A stretch of DNA of 64,000 nt. Origin: Desulfobacterales bacterium (GTDB lineage Bacteria; Desulfobacterota; Desulfobacteria; Desulfobacterales; Desulfosalsimonadaceae). Where the stretch lies: assembly GCA_034520365.1 (NCBI GenBank), contig JAXHNP010000002.1, positions 1 to 64,000 on the forward strand, read 5' to 3'. The notes beneath the pieces were generated by a model, which was not told the DNA's origin, ran no database searches, and was given only the letters and a program-made list of their open reading frames with translations. The position numbers and the translations under genes are program-made. Below are positions 8,070 to 15,683 of this stretch, piece by piece; the first letter of the stretch is position 1; the number at the start of each line of letters is the position of its first letter.

Positions 8070-9488
8070 TTATTTTTTTAAGGGTTTGGCTTTCCACCAG
8101 TAGACCTGGATGCCCTCGGTGAGCCGGAATTTTCTGAATGTCGGCACCACTGGCATCCCGATATGAACCGCATCCGGCTCCCTGTCCGTAATATCGAGCA
8201 TCACCCTGCCACCGGCTTCAAAATCCACGGCAGCCAGGGTTGCCGGCGGGTCGGGCGTAACAGCCAGGAAGTCATGGGAGAAAGTGGTAATTTGGCCTTT
8301 CTGATCGGCGAAGGAATAATACTCAAAATCATCTTTGGTCCTGCAGTTCATGCAGATTCGCTGCACCGGATATTGAATCGTGCCGCAGTTTCGGCATTTG
8401 GACCCGTTAAAGGCCATGCCGCACTTCTGGTCCCGGTAGAGCGCCACGCTTGATGCGGCTTCCTGTTTTGGCCGCTTGGCAGGCTCCATTTCGACCAGGT
8501 TTTTCCAGCGCAGGTATTTTTGATAAGTTACTGCCTGCCGGTCCTGGAGCAGCGTTTGCATTTTCTGGCTCTTTTGGAAACCCGCAATCGCATCGGTGGT
8601 TTTTAATGAAAAGACATCACAGCCGTCTCCGTACGCGGCGAAAAGAATCCGCTCACCCGGTGCGGCATTTTCCAGGGCGGCGCAGAGGAGCAGAAAGGGA
8701 TGGGCGGCGCCTGTAAATCCGACGGCGCCGAAAAGCGGATCCTGCGCCTGTTGCTGCTTGAAATCAAAGCCTAATGTCTTCAGGGGTTTTTTCAGGTAGC
8801 CGGGGTTGGCGGCCGAAATAACGAGTTTTTGAAACTCGGCCGGCTGCATATGCCATTTTTCCAGGGCTTCCCTGATGCCGGTGGTCATGGTTCGGATGTA
8901 TCCCGAATCCCGGGCAAATCGTTCGTCCCAATCCTGCAGGTAGGGGCTGCCGGAGACGCGGTAGGTGTCATAAATGTCCTCGTAGCTGCTATGGGTCTGC
9001 TCTATGGCGGCAATCACATCCTGGCTGCCGACAGCCAGGGCGGCCGCCCCGTCGCCCAAACTCATTTCCTTGTTCCCGAAGGGCTTGGCCAGCCGGGTGT
9101 CGGATGCCACCACCAGCGCCGGATCGTCTTTGCCATGGCATTGCGCCATGGCCTGTAACAGCCCGTTTGTTCCGGCCCTGAGGGAACCGGTGATGTCGCT
9201 GGTAAAGGTTTGTTTTTCCAAATCCAGGGCTGTGGCCACAAAAACGGCATTCTGCTTTTCGGCATACGGCAGGGAAGTGGAGGACAGGTAAAGCGCGCCC
9301 GTTTTTTTTGGGGGCATGTCTGCCAGACAGTTCCGGCAGGCTTCCACCGCCATGGTAACCGAATCCTCGTCAAAATTGGCCACTGCTTTCTCTCCGGGCG
9401 GCCTGCCCCCCCCCCAGAAAGAACCGATTGCTGCTCTGTCTAGTTTGTAAAACGGAATATAGACGCCATAGCCGGTGATACCAATCAT
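8070..9488 (-). CDS. HMG-CoA-synthase-like protein fused to DUF35
   Basis: About 472 residues. Residues 1-330 have the HMG-CoA synthase fold (opening MIGITGYGVYIPFYKL), and the C-terminal part is a DUF35 zinc ribbon (CGMAFNGSKCRNCG, then CMNC) plus OB fold. Aligning by eye with archaeal HMG-CoA synthases, the Glu region reads STSLPYA instead of SESHPYA, the Cys region reads SLRAGT instead of ACKAGT, and the His-x-Pro region reads AANPGYL. All three catalytic residues thus appear lost. It may act as a scaffold or acyl-CoA-binding subunit for the neighbouring thiolase. The start at 9488 is chosen because the conserved fold begins there and GGGGGGA precedes it; a longer frame to 9785 has no such support. 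Confidence 0.85.
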   Translation of the reverse strand: MIGITGYGVYIPFYKLDRAAIGSFWGGGRPPGEKAVANFDEDSVTMAVEACRNCLADMPPKKTGALYLSSTSLPYAEKQNAVFVATALDLEKQTFTSDITGSLRAGTNGLLQAMAQCHGKDDPALVVASDTRLAKPFGNKEMSLGDGAAALAVGSQDVIAAIEQTHSSYEDIYDTYRVSGSPYLQDWDERFARDSGYIRTMTTGIREALEKWHMQPAEFQKLVISAANPGYLKKPLKTLGFDFKQQQAQDPLFGAVGFTGAAHPFLLLCAALENAAPGERILFAAYGDGCDVFSLKTTDAIAGFQKSQKMQTLLQDRQAVTYQKYLRWKNLVEMEPAKRPKQEAASSVALYRDQKCGMAFNGSKCRNCGTIQYPVQRICMNCRTKDDFEYYSFADQKGQITTFSHDFLAVTPDPPATLAAVDFEAGGRVMLDITDREPDAVHIGMPVVPTFRKFRLTEGIQVYWWKAKPLKK

Positions 9489-9553
9489 TGTATCCCCCCT
9501 TTTTTTACGATACCTTGCCTGCGTGTATGCGCAGGGACCCGGGTTGCCTCCCG

Positions 9554-10699
9554 TTAAAGCCCCAGTAGCTTGGTGATGATGTTTTTTTGAATCTGGCTCG
9601 TGCCGCCGCCTATGGCCAGCACGGGAATATCTCTGAATAATCGCTGGGTTACATTGTCCGGGGCCTGCCCCTTTTCCCCAAGGATCCGCATGCCGGTCCA
9701 GGCAATTTTTTTGCCTGCCTCGGCACAGTAGTATTTGGTCATGGATGTTTCCTTCACACAGTCGATGCCCTGGGATTCGAGCCATCCGGCACGGTATGCC
9801 AGGCTTCTGGCGGCTTCCAGCCGGGTTGCCATCTCAACGGTTTCATGCTCCACATCCTGATATTTCCCAGGGGTACGGGAGTTCCGGCTCCGCCACCGGA
9901 CCGTCTGGATCACCTCTTTTAGGATAGTCTCTGAAATGCCTATGGCGCAGGCAGACAGAACCAGACGTTCATTGTTCAGCAGGCGCATTACCTGTTCCCA
10001 TCCCCTGTTCAGGCATTCTTCGCCCCCCAGGATATTGCCGGGATCAACCTTGACGTTCTTGTAAAACACTTCACAGGTATCCGAACCCTTGTAGCCGATT
10101 TTTTTAATCGGGGTTGCCTGGTAGCCCGGAGTTTTGGTATCCACCAAAAAGGATGTGATTCCGCCATACCGGTCAGCATCGGTGCGGGTGTTGGTTACCG
10201 CGATATCAGAGACGCTGGCGCCGGAAATAAAAACCTTGCTGCCGTTGATGCAATACCGGCCATCGATTTTTTCAGCGGATGTCTGGATATTTGCGGCATC
10301 GGAGCCGGCATCCGGTTCTGTCAGGGCGAAGCAGAATTTCATCTCCCCGTTGGCCAGCCGGGGCAAATAGGTATCCTGCTGTTCCCGGTTTCCATTGACT
10401 TTTAAAATATTGTTTCCGTAGAGGAGAACATCGCCCGCCGTCCAGGCCAGCACCGGCAGAGCTTTTGAGATCTCCTCAAAAAAAACCATCAGGTCGATAA
10501 CGCTTCCGTCAGTCCCGCCGTATTTTTCCGGGATATTGATTTTCCAGAACCCTTCCTCGCCCAGTTTCCGCATCAGCTCATGCGGAAAAAGATCCTGTTG
10601 GTCAACTTCCGCGGCTACCTGGGGGGGGATTTCCTTTTGGACAAAAGCAGCGGTTTTTTCTTTGAGTTCGATTTGGCGTTTGCTCAGGAGATGCTCCAC
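9554..10699 (-). CDS. Acyl-CoA dehydrogenase, isovaleryl/long-chain-like
   Basis: A 381-residue flavoprotein dehydrogenase that should oxidise an acyl-CoA to the 2-enoyl-CoA. The FAD signature FALTEPDAGSD lies near residue 125. The C-terminal motif is IGGGTSQIQ, with Gly where medium-chain enzymes have the catalytic Glu. A Glu in LLNNERLVLSA near residue 240 matches the alternative base of isovaleryl- and long-chain enzymes, so the protein looks active. The start is a GTG at 10699 with a strong AAGGAGG 6-7 bases upstream; the frame open beyond it to 10924 overlaps the SDR gene and is unlikely to be translated. Confidence 0.88.
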   Translation of the reverse strand: MEHLLSKRQIELKEKTAAFVQKEIPPQVAAEVDQQDLFPHELMRKLGEEGFWKINIPEKYGGTDGSVIDLMVFFEEISKALPVLAWTAGDVLLYGNNILKVNGNREQQDTYLPRLANGEMKFCFALTEPDAGSDAANIQTSAEKIDGRYCINGSKVFISGASVSDIAVTNTRTDADRYGGITSFLVDTKTPGYQATPIKKIGYKGSDTCEVFYKNVKVDPGNILGGEECLNRGWEQVMRLLNNERLVLSACAIGISETILKEVIQTVRWRSRNSRTPGKYQDVEHETVEMATRLEAARSLAYRAGWLESQGIDCVKETSMTKYYCAEAGKKIAWTGMRILGEKGQAPDNVTQRLFRDIPVLAIGGGTSQIQKNIITKLLGL

Positions 10700-10812
10700 G
10701 CTCCCCTCCTTATTTTTTTCCGACTTTAAGTGGTCCGGTAAAAGGCGTTTTTCCCGCTGCGGCGTTGTTTTTGCGGGCTGGCGCCTGCCGGGCTGTGATG
10801 TTTTTTCTGTTC

Positions 10813-11577
10813 TTAAAAAAAGGCTCCGCCGTTTAAAACCAATACATGGCCGGTCATATAGTTGGCTGCAGAGGAAGTAAGGTATAGCGCTGACTGGGCG
10901 ATCTCTTCCGGGGTGGCCACGCACTTGAGCGGCGTATTCTTGTACTCGGCCTCCATCAATTTGTCATTGCTCCACAGGGCCTTGCTGAATCCCGTCTTGA
11001 CGATGCGGGGCGCTATGGCATTGACCCGCACGTTGTAGGGTCCAAGTTCCATGGCCATCTGTTTGGTCAGCATGTTGATGCCGGCCTTGCTGACACAATA
11101 GGGTCCCAGTCCTTCAGCCGGGCTGACGCCGCCGGCCGAGGAGATGTTGACGATATGTCCGGACTGCTGTTTTTGCATCAGTTTTCCCACCCGCTTGCTG
11201 AGCCGGAAATAACCCTTGAGGTTGGTGTCCACAATGTGATCAAACATGTCATCTTCGGTATCGACAATATCTCCCATGCCGGGGTTTGTCGCCGCGTTGT
11301 TGATCAGTACGTCAATACGCCCGCACTCGGAAATTACGGTTTCCACCAGGTTTTCCAGGTCTTCCAGCTTTTTCAGGTGCGCCGGTACATAGAGGCACTT
11401 GGCCCCCTTGGCCTCAATTTCCTTGGCGACTTCGGCCAGCGTCTCGGCCTTGCGGCTGCATATGACGATATCCGCCCCCGCATCAGCGAAAGTCAGCGCA
11501 GCGGCCTTGCCGATGCCCCTGCTGCCGCCGGTGACCAGAACAACTTTTCCTTTTTGCGATAAAAATGAACAATCCAT
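10813..11577 (-). CDS. Short-chain dehydrogenase/reductase
   Basis: A 254-residue classical SDR. The Rossmann motif TGGSRGIG is at the N-terminus, NNAATNPG (the NNAG equivalent) near residue 90, the active-site Ser in NISSAGG, and Tyr-x3-Lys as YCVSK near residue 158. It probably oxidises a 3-hydroxyacyl-CoA or an alicyclic alcohol with NAD(P). AGGGAG lies before the start, and 28 bases separate it from the HpaB-like gene upstream. In this cluster it would supply the 3-oxoacyl-CoA for the thiolase, which is inference from context. Confidence 0.9.
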   Translation of the reverse strand: MDCSFLSQKGKVVLVTGGSRGIGKAAALTFADAGADIVICSRKAETLAEVAKEIEAKGAKCLYVPAHLKKLEDLENLVETVISECGRIDVLINNAATNPGMGDIVDTEDDMFDHIVDTNLKGYFRLSKRVGKLMQKQQSGHIVNISSAGGVSPAEGLGPYCVSKAGINMLTKQMAMELGPYNVRVNAIAPRIVKTGFSKALWSNDKLMEAEYKNTPLKCVATPEEIAQSALYLTSSAANYMTGHVLVLNGGAFF

Positions 11578-11605
11578 GTCAAACTCCCTGTTAATGTGGT
11601 CCGAA

Positions 11606-13036
11606 TTATTTTACCTGAGCCATTTCTTCGACAATTTTCCGGCAGTCCTTAAGCACCTTCTGGCCCTCCATGAAAATGGTCATTCGCTCAGCCATGGGGG
11701 AGCCCTCGCCATGCAGACAGATCACTTCCAGCTCCGCGGTGGTGATCCGGCGGATCAGGTCGAACATCCGCAGGCGGTTTTCCGTGGAGACATCCTTGTT
11801 GGCGCTCAGGTATTTCTCGATATCGTCGTGCAGGTCCGGATGCGTGTAATCCTGATAGGTCGGTGCGGTAACCAGCAGGCCGCCGGCCAGGTCCTGGATC
11901 GCCTTGACCACTTCATGGTAGTTGTGTGCGAAATGGTATTTGGCCATGTTGGTTGAAATGGTATTGGGCACGGCAATGTCGCCCCGCATTTCAAAGTCAT
12001 AACAGGCTGTTTTGGCAAGAGACTTTAAGGTTTCCAGGTAAATTACCAGGTCGGTGAGCTTTTCTCTGACATGGGGCGCCTTGGTAACGCCATTGTACTC
12101 GGCAATGGCGGCAGCGGCCCCCACCAGCTGCTCCGAGAGGGGTATCCGGTAGGAGCACCCGGTTCTTCGGTGAAGCAGGGCGAAGCTGTAAACCATCGGG
12201 CCGGTCAGTTTCCATTCCCCGCACAGAAAGACCCTTTCCCAGGGCACGAAAACATCATCAAAGATGATCAGGGAATCGGTATGCACCCTTACCGGACGCG
12301 TATTCGGGAACTCCAGTGAGCTGTGATGCGATTTGAACGGGCGGCAGACCTGGCGGATCCCTTTGGCGTTGACCGGGATGGCAAAAGCCAGGGCATAATC
12401 CTTGTCCGCCTCTGTCATGGCATGACAGGGGATCACAAAAATTTCGTTGCAGTAGGCGGCGCCGGTAATGTGGATTTTGGCGCCCCTCACCACGATGCCG
12501 TCATCGTTTTTCTCCACGACGCGCACGTTATAATCCGGATGTTTCTGCCCGGGATCCGATGGCCTGAGCATGCGATTGCCCTTGACATCGGTCACCGCCG
12601 CGCATGTCGCGGTGTCTTCCTTTTTAAGCTTGTCCCGATAGTTGTTGATCCGGTCGATATAGTCCTGGTTGCCGCTCATGTGGGCGGCAATGCTGATGGC
12701 ATTCAAGGCATCAGCTCCGATATCATGAGCCAGGGGGATATAGCCGTCCCCCAGTTCGGTCGCCTTGACGATCAGTTCATGCGCTTTCAATAGATCGTCG
12801 GCATTCTGCGGTTTGTAGTAATATCGGCTCACCGGCTCCTTGAGAACCGGGTCCTCGACTATGGCAAGATCTTTGTATTGCGGATCTTCAGCCAATTCAT
12901 AATCAAGCGCCATGAGGTCGACGCAGACTTTCAGGTCCGGATGGGTGGCCACGTTTTTGATTTTCTCACCTTTATAGTAAACCACCCGTCCATCATTTAA
13001 ACTTTCCCTGTATTGCTCCGCTGAAATTAATCCCAT
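11606..13036 (-). CDS. HpaB / 4-hydroxybutyryl-CoA dehydratase-family protein without the FeS cysteines
   Basis: A 476-residue protein with the HpaB_N and HpaB domains, the fold of flavin-dependent 4-hydroxyphenylacetate hydroxylases and of 4-hydroxybutyryl-CoA dehydratase (AbfD). In AbfD a [4Fe-4S] cluster is held by Cys99, Cys103, His292 and Cys299. Here residues 99-107 read YIPLAHDIG with no Cys, and the later site reads LLHRRTGC (His about 289, Cys about 294, spacing five instead of seven). The cluster site therefore seems absent. The protein may be a flavin-only dehydratase, isomerase or dehydrogenase on an acyl-CoA. The start at 13036 follows GAGGAG; a frame open upstream to 13147 has no such support. 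Confidence 0.85.
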   Translation of the reverse strand: MGLISAEQYRESLNDGRVVYYKGEKIKNVATHPDLKVCVDLMALDYELAEDPQYKDLAIVEDPVLKEPVSRYYYKPQNADDLLKAHELIVKATELGDGYIPLAHDIGADALNAISIAAHMSGNQDYIDRINNYRDKLKKEDTATCAAVTDVKGNRMLRPSDPGQKHPDYNVRVVEKNDDGIVVRGAKIHITGAAYCNEIFVIPCHAMTEADKDYALAFAIPVNAKGIRQVCRPFKSHHSSLEFPNTRPVRVHTDSLIIFDDVFVPWERVFLCGEWKLTGPMVYSFALLHRRTGCSYRIPLSEQLVGAAAAIAEYNGVTKAPHVREKLTDLVIYLETLKSLAKTACYDFEMRGDIAVPNTISTNMAKYHFAHNYHEVVKAIQDLAGGLLVTAPTYQDYTHPDLHDDIEKYLSANKDVSTENRLRMFDLIRRITTAELEVICLHGEGSPMAERMTIFMEGQKVLKDCRKIVEEMAQVK

Positions 13037-13237
13037 GCTGTTTGCTCCTCGTCTCTGGGTTCGGCGCCGAAACGGAACCCGTTTCCTGGGTCCGTATCTT
13101 TCCTGATCTCGGGGTCGTTTGAAATTTCCGGATTTTCGTTCCGGCACCAGTTAAACTTGTTATCGTCGGCCCTGCCATTGCCGAAGGTTTCCTGCATTCG
13201 TTTGGACAGGGCCGTTTGGATCAGTCCGGAAAACCCG

Positions 13238-14857
13238 CTACCAGGTTCTTTTCCGGGGCAGGCCACGGTGATAATGGGGGAAAATTTCCTCTTCATGATA
13301 AGTGCCCATCATTTCATCAACCGTCATGACGGCGCAGAGGCCGGCACCGTCAACACCGCCGCCCCACATGCGTTCGCCATACTGGTCGCCGACAAAGTAG
13401 AGGTTTTCCACCCACGGGGATTTCAAGGGCGGCCGATCTTTTCCAACCGGGCGCCAGTCTCCGTAAGCCCGGTCGCAAGGCGTCCACATCCAGAACTCGA
13501 CATCCTCCTGCCAGGAAGGCCAGAATTTTTTAAAGAAGTTTTCGCAGAACTCGGTCAGTCTTTTCACGTTGGCGGGGTTGCGCATTTCGTGGCCCAACTG
13601 CGGCAGGGAGAAGCAGAAGTCTCTTTTGCCTTCCGGGGCCCGGCCCGGGGTATCGCTCAGGCTTGGCCGGGAAATGCTGTCTTTTGCGCAGGAGGCCATG
13701 TTCCACATGACGACATCCATTGCACCGCCTTCAAATCCTTCGTATTCGCTGATGCAGGCCGGCATGAAAGTGAAGCTTCGCTCATCGATGCCCTTTTCCG
13801 CCCATATATCCCGCTTCAAGCCGATCATAGCCGAGAGCAGACCCGGGTTCCAGAAACGTTTGTGCACGCTGTTGATCCATTTCTGATCAAAGTGGCGCGG
13901 GTGAATGACGCTGTGTATGGCCATGGGCGGTACATTGCAGATCACTTTGTCCGCCTTGATGGTCTCAAACCCGTCGCCTTTTCGCACAACCACGCCCCGG
14001 ACAATTTCGTTTTCAATAATTGTCTGGACCACCGGCGTATTGCGCCAGACCTCCCCGCCTTTCGCATTCAGGCATTCTTCAAAAGCCAGCGGGATAGCGG
14101 TGATGCCGGGCTGGGAGATGGTGGCCACGGAGCCGTCCACCAGATTCATTTTGATGTCGCCGGCAATGGCCTGATATCCCAGAAAATCACCGGCGGGTGT
14201 AATGGAGGGAACGTTGTTGGCGGTCTGGGAGCCGATCAGGTTTTTGATCCAGTCATAGGCTTCCTGGTGCATGTTGCGGTCCTCAAGCCATTTTTGCAGG
14301 GGATAGTCCATCAATTTCGGCAGCGCGCCCAGATCCGTTGTTGCCATGTCCCGCAGCTGCTGCATGGTGGCTTTAAAGCCTTCGTCAGACATCCAGGGAT
14401 ATTTTTGTTTTTTTTCCACCTGATAGGCTTTGCGTTTCATGTAATCCACATAGGCGAACCCTGTATTGACCGGCATATCGACAGGGACGGACAGGAAATC
14501 CAGGAGGCAGCGGATTCGGGATTTGTTCCCCCAGAATAAGCCGTGCCCGCAGTCATTGGTGTAGCCGTCAAAGAGGCCTTTTTCAAAAATTTCTTCAAGG
14601 GTTGGCGTCCCCGGGGCGGTATAAACCCAGGTGCTGTTCATTTCCAGGGCGGATCGCAAGCCCTGGGCATCCAGCTCCTGTCCGTCCACCGTCACTTTAT
14701 CCCCCTTGCCGACGAAAGAAAGCGTGCGCCCGCCGATAAAGGGTGCTTTTTCCAGAACCAGAACTTTCTGATTGTGCTCCTTGGCCAAAAGCGCTGCTGC
14801 CCCCATACCGCCAACTCCGGAACCGATAACAATAACATCGTACTTGGTGTTTGCCAT
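13238..14857 (-). CDS. FAD-dependent oxidoreductase, phytoene-desaturase-like
   Basis: A 539-residue amine-oxidase/phytoene-desaturase-type flavoprotein. The N-terminal dinucleotide motif VIVIGSGVGGMGAAALLA is clear, and the C-terminal NLYFVGDQYG segment fits the second FAD-binding motif of the family. The start at 14857 follows AGGAGG with 4 bases between; an ATG 11 codons earlier is less likely. Family members desaturate or isomerise hydrophobic carbon chains or rings. It is the first gene of the acyl-CoA block, so it may open the pathway by oxidising a cyclic or isoprenoid substrate, which is inference only. The 200 bases to the next gene are non-coding. Confidence 0.87.
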   Translation of the reverse strand: MANTKYDVIVIGSGVGGMGAAALLAKEHNQKVLVLEKAPFIGGRTLSFVGKGDKVTVDGQELDAQGLRSALEMNSTWVYTAPGTPTLEEIFEKGLFDGYTNDCGHGLFWGNKSRIRCLLDFLSVPVDMPVNTGFAYVDYMKRKAYQVEKKQKYPWMSDEGFKATMQQLRDMATTDLGALPKLMDYPLQKWLEDRNMHQEAYDWIKNLIGSQTANNVPSITPAGDFLGYQAIAGDIKMNLVDGSVATISQPGITAIPLAFEECLNAKGGEVWRNTPVVQTIIENEIVRGVVVRKGDGFETIKADKVICNVPPMAIHSVIHPRHFDQKWINSVHKRFWNPGLLSAMIGLKRDIWAEKGIDERSFTFMPACISEYEGFEGGAMDVVMWNMASCAKDSISRPSLSDTPGRAPEGKRDFCFSLPQLGHEMRNPANVKRLTEFCENFFKKFWPSWQEDVEFWMWTPCDRAYGDWRPVGKDRPPLKSPWVENLYFVGDQYGERMWGGGVDGAGLCAVMTVDEMMGTYHEEEIFPHYHRGLPRKRTW

Positions 14858-15282
14858 GTGGCCTCCTTTTTTATATTTGAAATTATCCAATGGAAAGTCT
14901 GGATACTTGTTTGCAAGCTGTGTGCCATGTGTAAAAATAACTTAAAATCAGATAGTTGATTTTTTTGGGGAATTGTCTTTCGAGCTGATGCGCAATATGT
15001 TGTGCGGCCGCTTCAACATGTTGTTTTTATGGGCAGGCGCGTTAAAAACGTCTACTATCGCCTGATGTTTGGCGGGAAGGAAGCCCTGCAGCCGGGGTTC
15101 GTTTTTTCGTTCCTGAGCATTTTCGGGACTCATCAAGACTGACAATAACGAGGGTCTTTGGTTGTCGGGGGCGCGGCATTGCGGTAAAGAATTTCAGTGG
15201 GCTTGCACCCGGCACCTTCCGAGGCAGGAAGTGTGCCCGGCTCTGGAGGGAAAACCTTGATGGGGGGCTGGAGGTAGCTCGG
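14858..15282. other. 425-base stretch without a supported gene
   Basis: The gap between the first gene of the minus-strand acyl-CoA block and the ADP-forming synthetase stub. It must hold the promoter of the minus-strand block, but I cannot pick a convincing -35/-10 pair. Short open frames on both strands have no recognisable product and no good ribosome sites. It may contain degraded remains of the gene whose start survives at 15283. Confidence 0.5.
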
Positions 15283-15456
15283 ATGGATAAAGAAGCGGCC
15301 CGGCAGTTGATTGACGATGCCGTCAGACAGGGGCGCCGGTCCTTGTCCGAATATGAAGCTAAACGGGTGCTGACGTTCTATGATATTCCGTTGGTTTCCG
15401 AAATTCTGGTGGAAAGGAAGGAGGGGACGGTTGGGCAACTGGCCGTTCTACCTTGA
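15283..15456 (+). pseudogene. N-terminal stub of an ADP-forming acyl-CoA synthetase
   Basis: A 57-codon open frame, MDKEAARQLI to GQLAVLP then TGA. Its SLSEYEAKRVLTFYDIP stretch is the hallmark start of the ATP-grasp (beta) part of ADP-forming acetate/acyl-CoA ligases, which normally continues for more than 200 residues. Only the first helix pair remains. A good ribosome site (GGAGGT, 7 bases before ATG) survives, so it could still be translated. It lies between the acyl-CoA cluster and the disrupted accessory region, and was probably truncated by the event that brought in the neighbouring DNA. A deliberate short peptide is possible but unlikely. Confidence 0.6.
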
Positions 15457-15606
15457 TTTCCTTCCTCAAGTTCCTATTCCTCATATAATGCGACATCGGG
15501 AAGAATGCCGAAGGGCATGTGCTTGAAATTATGAATTTTTTTAATGCCAAGCGTTATTGTCTATCATAGGATTTTTCTATTAACAATCAAGATTTCATTA
15601 TGTTTA

Positions 15607-15620
15607 CTTGGTCCGACCCC
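15607..15620 (+). repeat. Left copy of a 14-bp inverted repeat bounding the accessory patch
   Basis: CTTGGTCCGACCCC at 15607-15620 recurs in inverted orientation at 18686-18699 with one mismatch. The two copies enclose the FG-GAP remnant, the J-domain gene and the toxin-antitoxin pair. They may be ends of a mobile or REP-like element; no transposase gene is present between them. Confidence 0.5.
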
Positions 15621-15683
15621 TACCCCTATGCCTACAAAGAATTATCGACATTCGGCTTATTAAATCTTTCCAAAGGAGTACCT

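Noticed and set aside
14948-15550. Several short minus-strand frames between the flavoprotein gene and the FG-GAP gene
   Set aside because: None has a ribosome site or a protein-like composition, and they run opposite to the ADP-forming synthetase stub.
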